Source of the DNA: Serripes groenlandicus | Lineage: Eukaryota; Mollusca; Bivalvia; Cardiida; Cardiidae | Reading direction: 5' to 3' | Assembly (NCBI GenBank): GCA_031761405.1 | Contig: JASEVX010000001.1 | Span: forward strand, 24,395,346 to 24,459,345 | Length of the DNA: 64,000 bases | In this document: piece by piece, positions 45,201 through 57,200 of the stretch | Numbering within the stretch: the stretch's first letter is position 1 | Layout: every line of letters starts with the position of its first letter | Program-made: the position numbers and the translations under genes | The notes under the pieces: generated by a model | Database searches by the model: none | What the model saw: only the letters and a program-made list of their open reading frames with translations | Told to the model about the DNA's origin: nothing

Positions 45201-48200
45201 GAAAGGGTTAAGATAAACAAGACAAAATGATTTATCACTGGAACATTCATCATTTTTCTTCATATGCATGGTTTGGTGTATTTGTGGAAGGCAACTTCTC
45301 TAAACACCACTCAGAATGAACAGTACTTCCTTTCTCCAACAAACTTTACAAGCAATTTCTATTTAATACATTGTGTCTTTCCCTATCCCAATTTTTTTTT
45401 CTCTCATCTGTTTCCATTCGATTCATCAATTAACCCTTTCCCTCATACGACAATTCTGCAGCAGACGACTTTGAACATATTTTGTCAAAAAATAAAAAAT
45501 CTCTGTAACTGAATGGATAACCTATGACTAAAAGTGGAAAACATTGTGGCAAAAGAGGAATTTGCTCGTTTTGAGCAATTTCTTCTTTTGTCACTATGTT
45601 TTTAAAAAGCTGTCTGCTGCTGAGGCGTCAGAAAGCGTCTATATGAGGGAAAGGGTCAAGAAAAGACTTAAAGTGATTATGAAGGGAAACATTTAATGTA
45701 GCTTAAAGATACTTACACATATAGTGTTAACTGCCTAGTACATTTTTTTATCTTAAGAAAGACAATTAATTTGTATATCAAGGTAGGATATTTCACAAAA
45801 AATCACATTCATAAATCTGCATAAAGCGATGCAAGCAAATGATACACTTTTCAAAACCAAAAAACCAGCATATCCAGAGTTTAAGTGTGTTATCATTTTT
45901 TAGCACATCCAAAAAGACTGCACACACAATATCAGTCACAAAATGATAGGCTGCAAAATCATGCTATTTACTAAATAATCTCATCTAAGCTGGCTTTTAA
46001 CCCTTTCCCACCTGTTGAAGCATCTGCAACAGACAACTTTTTGAAAACATTGTGACAAAAGGAGTAATTGCTCAAAATGAGCAATTTCTCTTTTTGCCAC
46101 AAAGTTTTCAACTTTTTCCAGTAATTATACCTACAATAATAGAGATTTTCCATATTTATAGTAGACATTTTTAAAGTTGTCTGCTGCAGATTTGTTGTAT
46201 GTGGGAAAGGGGGGTGGGGGGGGGGGGGGGGGGGGGGGGGTGTTAACAGAACATTATTCATTTTAACTATTGAAATCTATGTTCAAATTCTTAAAGATAA
46301 AAAGTTATTAAAGATAACTGTAACAGGTTAAATAACCCATATACGTATCTGTGTAAGAGGGCGTTCATGTTCTACATAGTATCAACTGGACGGTTAATTT
46401 CCACAAAAACACAACGGCTCCCCTGACTCATGTTTTGATCTTGTTTACCCTCGCCATGTAGAATCTTATTGGCGAGCAGAAAAATATCAGATATTAAGCT
46501 GATAAAAACAGATCCTACAGAAAGTTTCATTGGATTTTTTCTTTTTCTTTTCGTATTAATATTAATAAGTTAGTCAGAGTCATAGATAAGGAGTAGTCAA
46601 AATGCCCAACCATATCTCCCTTATGACTTGATTAAATCCTATGTTGTTGTTACTTAAAATAATCATCTCATTGAGACGATTCTTTTGAGTACCCACAACA
46701 TAGAGTTTAGAGATCTAATAAGGATTTAACCCTTGCCACAAATATGCAGCAGACTACGTTGAAAACATCTTGGCAAATGTGGAAAATGTCCTATAAAATT
46801 TCTCCTTTTGCCATATGTTATTAAAAGTCGTCTGCTGCAGAGGCATCAGAAGGCAATTTCTCTTCATGGGAAAGGGTTAAAAACGTGAACTATTTCCCTT
46901 ATCTATAGCTCTGTTAGTAAGCTAGCACGCAAACCTAAGCCTGGGGGTTATATGTCCAGCGACTGACCCTCGTGATCCTGGTCTTTCCGGAGGGCCTGGG
47001 GGACGGGGTCCGTTCATCATCCCTGAAATAAACAGAAAATTTGATAAGTCAAAAGGGAGAAAGAGTAGCAATTATGCCACAATGCATCTTCCAGATTATT
47101 TGACATGTAAGGGTGGGGCTTGATTACCCACAATGCATCATCTAGATTATTTAACCCTTTCTCACATATAGACACATTTTGAGGCAAACGCAGCAGACAA
47201 CTTTTGTGGCAATTTCTCCTTTTGCCACAATGTTTTCAACTCTATTCATTAATAATACTTTTATTTATAGAGATATTCCATTTTTTTCCCTTAATAGTTA
47301 TTTTCTAAGTCGTCTGCTGCAGATTCATTGTATGTGGTAAACAAGGCAGGGTAGAACTTAATATCAACCTTCTGGTTAGGCTTTTTGCTTGTGTTGAGTG
47401 AACACTTAATGAATGACAACAACCAGTAATTTTGATTGCCTCTGCAAAGAAGCCTCATCCATTAACTGATAATCCATTAACGGATCATCCATTAACTGAT
47501 CATCCATTAACGGGTCAGACATTAACGGATCAGACATTAACAGATCATCTATTAAGGGATCAGACATTTTTCGGACCTTTTTCAGGCTCTTTCCCTTAGA
47601 AAATATACAATATAAGAAATAGAAAATTACGAGAGATGTTTATCAAATATTGTGCTCCCTTTTTTTGTTTTCACAGTCACTGTTACCTTCAATAGGGGTC
47701 ATCTACTGGTCATGCTCAATCTCATTATCTGGTTATCAATCAGACAAGCAGATGACTTTTGAAAACATCGTGGCAAAAAGAGAAATTGCTCATGATGAGC
47801 AATTTTTCCTTTTGTCACAAAGTTTTCAATTCTATTCAATAGTTTCACTCATTTATGGATTTTTTTTTCCACATTTTTGACAGGACATTTTAAAAGACAA
47901 AAGTGTGTGGTAAAAGGTTAATAAAGATGAGGAAACATTACCTGGTGGAGGCATCCCCCTATGTGTGATAGGTCGTATTACACCGGGAGGTATCAACTTT
48001 CTCTCCAACTCCGTTAATCTGAAATGGTTATGGTTTCAAAGGTCTAGTACAAGGTTAAACATTTGTTAAAAACCCTTTTCAAACATGCAGAGCATGTGGA
48101 TGCATCTGTAATAGACAACTTTTGGAAACATTGTTAACACAAGCTATCCCTGAAAAATCAGAGTTTACAAGCCATGCAATATAAAGGTCAAAGGATTTGT

Positions 48201-51200
48201 TGCTATGAGAGCTAAGTCAACTTTTTAAACATTTGAAGCATTTTGGCGAATTTATAGCAGGCAACTTTTATCAAAACTGAGGCACAAGGAGAAATAATTG
48301 CACATTAATTATTTCCCTCATGTAGACGCTTTCTGACGCCTCTGCAGCAGACGGCTTTTTGAAAACATAGTGACAAAAGAAGAAATTGCACAAAACGTGC
48401 AATTTCTCCTTTTGCCACAATGTTTCCCACTTTTTGTCATAGGTTATCCATTCAATTATGGAGATTTTCCAACTTTTGACAAAATATGTTCAAAGTCGTC
48501 TGCTGCAGATTTGTCGTATGAGGGAAAGGGTTAATTATTTCAATTCAATATATAGATTTTCCATCTCCAGTTGTTTCTAAATAAAAGCAAAACAGCTGCA
48601 GCATGTCATACACATATCATTCTTAATCTTATTCTGTGTTTACAAAGAAACACAGTTTCTGATTGACTCAATCAATCAGGCAGTTTATTACATTGACATT
48701 GTGATAAAAGGAGACTGAGCAATTCTTCTTTCTCTATCTAAGTTTTATAAGCAATTTCTTTCTGTCTATGTGTTACACCTTATCTTTAAATTAATTTTCC
48801 ATTTGTCAAAATATCTACTGTTTTCTTATGATGCGTCAATTTAGAATATTCTTCAATTGAGGACTTCAAAGATATTTAGAATAATTCGTGTTTATACAGG
48901 CTAAGAGCTTACTTTTGTCTGAGCATTCCACATTCATGTCTGGACTCCTTCAATTCTCGTTCCGCAGCTCTTGTTGCAAGCTTTGATAAAAAATAAACAA
49001 ATTTTATGTCAACTTCAGTAATTTTTGTCTAAATCTTAACCCTTTCCCTCATACGACACTTCTGCAGCAGACGACTTTGAACATATTTTGTCAAAAGACA
49101 GAAAATCACTAAAATTGAATGGATAACCTATGACTAAAAGTAGTAAACATTGCGGCAAAAGACGAAATTGCTCGTTTTGAGCAATTTCTTCTTTTGTCAC
49201 TATGTTTTCAAAAAGCTGTCTGCTGCAGAGGCGTCAGAAAGCGTCTATATGAGGGAAAGGGTTAAGTCACCAAATGATGGTAGCAATCAACAGTCATACC
49301 AAAGGAGATAGATGCCTATCTGATAATTCATTGACATGTGACTAGTTGTATCTATGATATTGCATACAACGTAAAACTTAACCAAGCATTGACACCAGTT
49401 GGATGTCAATCAGGAGCTCTTGAAAGACATCATTAAGCCAAGCTAATCCCCCCCAACCCACCCCACCCCACAGCAAACATGTTTGAAAATATGTAGACAA
49501 AAATAGGAAAAATCACTAAAAATTAAAGGATCTTTTTCTAATAGAGTTGTAAATATTGTGGGAAAGTGGGAAACTGCTCCTTATGAGCAATTTATCCTTT
49601 TGCCATTGTTTCCAAAATCGTCTGCCACAGAGGCGGCAATAAATGTTGGTATGTGAGAAAGTGTTAACCCATTGGCCGCATTTTTTCATTTTTGGCCAAT
49701 AAAGATATGTGTGCGCACGCACATTATCTTTTCTAAATGATTTCTGTTTATAAGACATTTTTAGAAATTCTGAAACTATATCAAGACTACATGTCCTGCA
49801 GATCCTGAGCAAACTGGATGGATGCCAAGGTTGATCTGGAATTACACAAGTGATTTTCCTGGTCAATATACATTTATAACTGCATTTAAAGTCAAGATTA
49901 ATCTAGTATATTGTGTATTTAATTCTTACCCAATTTTCATGTGCTTTCTTTTCATTTGCAGCTATCTGTGAAAAGGAATAAAAGAGATAATAAAATTAAA
50001 AGGAAACTTTACAATTCTAATGAGTACCTATAATATAAGATTCAGCCCTTAACCCTTTCCCACTTACATAAAATCTTCAGCAGACAGCTTTGAAAACATC
50101 TAGGCAAAAATATTGATACTCTCTATAAATTCTATAAATTAAAGAACCATAATTGACTAAAGTTTAAACATTATGGCAAATGTTTAACAAAAAAATTCTG
50201 GTGCAGAGGTGTGTGATCTAAAATCCCTACGTTAAATGTGATCTAATATCCCTACATTACCTCTGAGCTAAAATCCTTACATTACCTGAGATATAAAAAC
50301 CCTACATTACCTGTGGTCTAAAATCCCTACATTACTTGTGGTCTAAAATCCCTACATTACCTGAGATCTAAAATCCCTACATTACCCGAGATCTAAAATC
50401 CCTATATTATTATTACATGTGATCTTAAATCCCTATATTAAATGTGATCTAAAATCCCTACATTACCTGAGATCTAAAATCCCTATATTATTATTACATG
50501 TGATCATAAAACCCTATATTAAATGTGATCTAAAATCCCTACATTACCTGTGATCTCAAATCCCTACATTACCGGAGATCTAAAATATGTATATTATTAT
50601 AACATGTGATCTAAAATCCCTATATTATTATTACATGTGATCTAAAATCCCTATATTAAATGTGATCTAAAATCCCTACATTACCTGTGATCTAACATTC
50701 CTACATTACCTGAGATCTAAAATATGTATATTATTATTATATGTGATCTAAAATCCCTATATTAAATGTGATCTAAAATCCCTACATTACCTGTGATCTA
50801 AGATTCCTACATTACCTGAGATCTCAAATATGTATATTATTATTATATGTGATCTAAAATCCCTATATTAAATGTGATCTAAAATCCCTACATTACCTGT
50901 GATCTAAAATCCCTATATTACCTGTGATCTAAAATCCCTCTCTGCTTTGGATATTTCGTTCTTCAGGTCATCCGTTTGTGTTCTGAATGAAAATCATTAA
51001 AATAGATTAACCATTTCCCTCATATTGGCAACTCCTGTTTCGTTTGACTCAGACAAATTTCTAAAGGAATGCAGAAGAAAAAGCAGATAATGATTGTATA
51101 AAATTCAAAATTTCTCCTTCAACTATCCTTGGGAAAATGATGCTTTTAGTGTTCCAGATCACATTTATTTGTCTAGTTTCACTAGCAGATCAACCTTAAT

Positions 51201-54200
51201 ATAACCTGAGGTCAAATGTCAAGTTCAAGTTACTATTAAATCATATCTGTAATATGGATTGATTGATTGGTGGTGCATTACATTACACTGCTTTTTTTTT
51301 AAAATATTTCCTGTTATATCACTTGTTTCCTCGGTAAGTAACCAGTACAATTGGGTCCATTTATCCTGAAACCAGCCAGTCAGTTGTTATGCTAACCCCG
51401 CAACCCTGAGAGCCAAGGAGGTCAGCCATAATAATAAGGAATAAGAGCTATTCAAAACCTTGTAAATTCTCAGATAACAAGAAAAAACTCTTTTTACCTG
51501 AAAAAGCATTCTTTAACCCTTTCCCGCATACAGCAAATTTGTAGCAGACGATTTTGAAAACAGCAATATTAAAATATGGAATATCTCTATAAATGCAAGA
51601 ATAATTAATGAATAGAGTTGAAAACATTGTGGGAAAAGGTGAAATTGCTCATCGTGAGCAATTTCCCCTTTTACCACAATGTTTTCAAAAGTCGTCTGCT
51701 GCAGAGGCATCAGAAAGTGTCTATATGTGGGAAATTAATAACATAGTCAAAATACACACAGAAGTAACAAATAAATTAGCAACTCTTGTAAAAACCAACC
51801 ATAGGGCATATGAGACCAATGTAGATTCAGATCAGCCTACTCTTAATCTGCATCCGCACTGGATTCGTCACAAAAGGTTTTAACCCTTTCCCTCATACGA
51901 CAATTCTGCAGCAGACGACATTGAACATATTTTGTCAAATAATGGAAAATCCCTATAACTGAATGGATAACCTATGACAGAAAGTGGAAAATATTGTGAC
52001 AAATGGAGAAATTGCACATTTTGTGCAATTTCTTCTTTTGTTACTATGTTTTCAAAAAGCTGTCTGCCGCAGAGGCGTCAGAAAGCGTCTATATGAGGGA
52101 AAGGGTTAAAGAAATTTACATGCATTTTGATCGATCCAATAGCATTTTTATGCAGGCAGATCTTTATCTACTATTGGAATAAAGATGCTAAGGTTTTTAT
52201 ATATAGAGTAATGCTTAAATGTTCTATAATTCGTTGCAAAATATGCTTAATTGCAAATGATCTTTTGTTGTTGTTGCTGTTATTTTTAATGTTTTGAAAT
52301 TGGCGAATCCAATCAAACACTGTACAGCTGGCCTTTGGTCATAACTCTTACAGGGTCTTCTAGAATACTCGGATGGCTAGATGACAAACAGGGAAGATCA
52401 TGATCAGACCTAGTGGAGTTGTCAGTTGATCTTGATCTCCTCGTGTTCCAAAGTCCCAAAGGTTAGATTTCCTTTGCCCCAAATAGGTTTTGCGATGCCA
52501 GGGAATCTACTGCATTTCGACTTAAGATTAAAGACTTAAAAATGGTTGTAATTATTTTCGCTCCTTGCCGCTCAGTATCGGGTCATCATTATGGTGTCAT
52601 GATAAATGCACTTATAGAACTGTTAAGTGAATCAAGAAACATCGTAATATAACTGAATATTTGTCAAAATTGGCCTAAAACAACATACAAACAAACTGCG
52701 TTTTAATAACTTTAAGCTAAATGCGTGTAACTGCATCTTGTAATAAGAAGCAGTTACAACTGTTTCACATGAAGCTCATGCTTTCCAAACTTACTTGTAG
52801 ATTTCATTTTCCTTGACCAGGTCTTGAGTAAAACTGTCTGAGGACTTCAACTTGGTCATGTTCTGATTCTTTAGCACCTCTTGTTCACCAAGTTGTCTGA
52901 AATAAACATTATTGTAATATTATTAACCCTTTCCCACATACAGCAAATCTGCAGCAGATGCCTTCGGAAACATCAAGCCCAAAATAGGGAAGATAACCAC
53001 ACATGTTTACATTGATCGTTCTACCCAAACTCCAATATAGTACTTACTAGAAAGTGATTGTTAACAGAAGATAAAATTATCTTGCAATTGTAAGACCTTT
53101 AGGATATGCACATCTCCTCTTGGTATAGAAGATTCATGTAAAATGTTATTGAATTCCACCGAGTGGTTTGTAAGAAATAGGCCGGAAAAAATATGGCTTC
53201 CGACCGATTAACAGCCCACCATAGTGACTCCTATATACCCCCTCTTCTTCGAAGGGGCTATAATTACTGTTGTTTTGGAAATACCCTGCTCAATTGAATT
53301 CAGAAGCACGCGTAAAACATTCAATATAATGTTATTATACCTCAGTTCTATTTATAGGATTCTCGTGATAACCTGACCTACCGATTTGGCTTACTCGGTC
53401 ATCATCGAAGCAAAATTTAAACAGGTTTAGGGCTGCTGTTTTTAAATAAGTTTTTGTCCTTATATTCAGTCAGACAGATGGAAATATATGAAATTATTTG
53501 GATATATTATTGAATAAGCTATCGATGAGTATGTCTTCTTTGTCATGCCCTTGTAAAATAAGGTAGACATCAGCCATTAAAAAGTCGCACAAATACCGTG
53601 CGAAAATGTCTCATATACTTTTGGTGATGAAACCTGTACTAGGACGCAAACAGTCAAAATATAAAATCACATTCCGAGAACAGAAACCTGGACTACATGT
53701 CATTTATCCAGAGTGTGACCGATTGACAATTGGTTACACAGACCAACTCGGTTTGGATGATTATCTTGTTTACATCACAGTAAGTGACTCTCGAAGGGTG
53801 CCAGAAGACGTTGTATACTAACTAGGATTTGATGGTTTTCTCGTAAGTGAACAGATGGTGAAGGTATTAGCGAGATTTTATAGAAATATCTGGACTGATT
53901 TTTTTTAAAGTTTTAAGATTGAAATCAGTCTGGCGAGTTAAAAATCGGTCCAGAACGGCAAATTTTTGGTTTAGCGGAACCCTGGTACACTTTAATAATA
54001 CCGCATTGTACCTACCTCGATAACTCTGCCTCTTTCTCTTTAAAGTATTTAGATAGCACCTCTAGTTTAGTTTGAGCCTCCTGACCTTGTCTCTCGGCCT
54101 TCATTTTGTCCGTATGATTCGTTTCCATTGTCCTCTTTAATTGCTGAATTTTATCTAGAAATACATGCAATTAATGTATTGATTGTTTGGGGTTGAATGC

Positions 54201-57200
54201 TGTTTTCAACAATTTCTCAGTCATATCACTGCTGCCAGTTCACCTACTCATGTATTTCCTGGCTTTCTCATGCCAGTACCCCTAACTACATATTTTCCAA
54301 GCAACTGGCTGCACAAACCACTAGCTTGGTGATAGAGGAATGACGCTTATTGGAGTAACATTGGAAATACATTCAAATTCAGAAATTAACCCTTTCCACT
54401 TCTGCAGCAGACGACTTCGAACATATTTTGTTAAAAAATAGAAAATCTCTATAATTGAATGGATAACCTATGACTAAAAGTGGAAAACATTGTGGCAAAA
54501 GGAGAAATTGCTCGCTTTTAGACTATCTATCTGCTAATTCTTATAAGAATCTAAACAAGTTTATGGATGCTTCTTACAGGCTTATGAAAGCAGTGTATGA
54601 AGGGTGGAGAATTTGATCAGACTGATATGGAGCTACCCAAGCTAATTTGGACCTTTTCTCATTGACTGGTTCCATATGCCCTTATCTACAGCTTCATTTA
54701 GTTTCATTGACCAAATTATGTTATAATCAAAGTGGATCTTAACTGAAATATCAACTAAGTTTAACCATTTCCAATATATAGATGTTTATTGACGCCTCTG
54801 CAGCAGACGACTTTTGAAATAATTCTGGCCAAACAAGAAATTGCTCATAACTCTATTCAATTATTATAGTTACTATCATTTAAAGAGATTTTTCTACTTT
54901 TTTCGAATTGATAATTTTCAAAGTCGTCTGCTGCAGATTTGCTGTATGTGGGAAAGAGTTAAAACATGAACATTCTTATTTACACCATTGAAACCTACCT
55001 TCCATCTCCCTCCTTGAATCCACTTCTATCTGAAGTTTGTTCTGTAATATATATTTCTCGTCTTCTACTGCTTTTAATGCTGCATTCATCTGTTGGATCA
55101 AAATTGAAAAATAAATTGTGGGTTTAATGCAAAGTGATTTTAACTACTGTAAAACAGGTTTTATTCGCATTAGATTTTCACTAATATTCGTGAATTGATT
55201 TCCTCAAAAATTCATAATCACCACAAATCATGTCTGGAATTTTCAAATATCAGAAAACAGATTTGTAACTGTAGACTGCATTCCACCTTTATTGATGACA
55301 CTTTGGTACAAACCATTTACACATTATAGTCCAGTTTTACACACATAGCTTCTCGTTAATAGTTAATTTTGAACTATTTAGTCTAGATGTCGCGAATTCA
55401 TGAATACGCAAATTAAAAAATAGCTGATTTTGGACAAAAATCACAAATTCTGACGTTCCGAATTCAAAGTGTTTTACAGTATGTCTTGTAACAAGATGTA
55501 CCGTATATACTCAGTTATAAGTCGCCCTCGTCTATAAGTCGCACCCCCTACTTCGAGGCCTAAAGTCTAGGGTTTGATGATTGACCCTCTTATAAGTCGC
55601 AGTTAGATTTTTGATTTTTTTCACGTCAAAACCCTATGACAAGCAGCGAGATATAACCCAAGTCATCATGATCGAGCATCAAATTTTTTGTTTAAAACAT
55701 TCATATAATGTCCAATTAGTTTTATGTAAGCATTGATTTATAGTCTAAATAGATTGTACTATCATAAGAAGCGAGATATATAACCTTTAGTCATCAAGAT
55801 CGAGCATCAGCTTTTTGTTTACATTATTTGAACATACAATGATGTCCAACTAGTTTTAATTTGTTTTATCTAAAGAGATTTACTGGGGAATACATAAACC
55901 GGTTTTGTCCGGTCACAAAAGGCCCCAGGTTGTGTGAAAACACACTCGTCTTGATTAACCCTTTGTTTTATCTTTTGTTTCTTTTTCATATTGAGAAGAT
56001 TGAGATGCGGGAAAGGGTTAACTGAAGGGGTAGAGGGTAGATGGAGGGAAAAATCGGCGTTGCATAACTGAAATTAATTCGCATACAGTGATAATCTGCT
56101 AACTCAGATTAAATTCGTCCTTTTCCCATGATGTTTCTGAGGCAGCTGAAAACTTTTGAAAACATTGCTAATTTCCCCTTTGTTTGATAATATAGCTTTC
56201 GTTTATGGAGTTTGTTCACCCTTTTTAATCAAAATCCACGGTTCAGCGACCTCAATTCTAACAGTCAAATAATTCTAACACAACTGTCGCGTGTAAACCA
56301 CACAGGTTTAAATTATCATCAAGTGTTACATGTAAAATTACCCGAGGTCAAATTCTGCAGACGTGTACGTATTAGAGTGGGTAAAAACCGATAATTGCAT
56401 TGTTAGCAGTTTGTATTTAATACACTTTAGCTACAGCTATTGTCTTTGTTACGACTCTCAAATACTGCAGATGTATCACAGTGGTAAAAGCCGATAATTG
56501 CATGTTTATCAGTTTGTACTTAATACACTTTAACGTCAATTATTGACCGTGTTAAATCACCCCGTGTGTAGTCTTGGGATTGTTTGTGGATTAATTATGA
56601 CAATTTTGGTCCGACTTTTTTATCTCTTTAATTGGATCTGTGTTTGTTTTTTGCTTTCTAATGGTTTAATTTGGTACCATCACCCATGCAGGCCAAAATC
56701 ACGGTGAAATGGGTCTTGTCATGGCCATTATTATGGCTTCTTTTTATCACCTTCTGCAAACATGGACTTTCTAATTAAGATAGTTTGACAGCTACGTGTG
56801 TACGTGTCTACACAATGACAAATCATCACTTTCCCGCATGCAACAATTATGTACAAGGCTACGTTGAAAACATCAAGGTTTATTACATTATTTTTTCAAT
56901 CACATATAAAGTGACATACGACCTAGTAACAGTATTATGGTCTGTATATTTAAGCATCTGGACTTGAGCTCCGCAATTTATATTTTCACAAAATTCAAAA
57001 TGGCTTCCAATCGAGCTGAAATCGAAACAATAACTTGGAACAAATGACTTTTTAAATGTACATTCATAAGTTATATATTTTTTCTAGTGTTTGTTTTTAT
57101 AAACAAATCAATTCTATAAGATATGTTTCTTTCAATCAAACTTGATTTATTCTGTTAAATCATCATTTGAGTCGCCCTTTTTATCAATGACCGGCCTGCA

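Noticed and set aside
46968..47022. Extension of this TANGO1 exon past GTCAGT
   Set aside because: Read-through reaches a stop after about 14 codons and breaks the phase; the weak donor is the only consistent choice.
47455..47570. CRISPR-like spaced repeats
   Set aside because: Contiguous 17-bp minisatellite without unique spacers, in eukaryotic DNA.
50210..50940. CRISPR-like or regulatory array
   Set aside because: Contiguous 25-bp units without spacers; explained better as amplification of the exon border.
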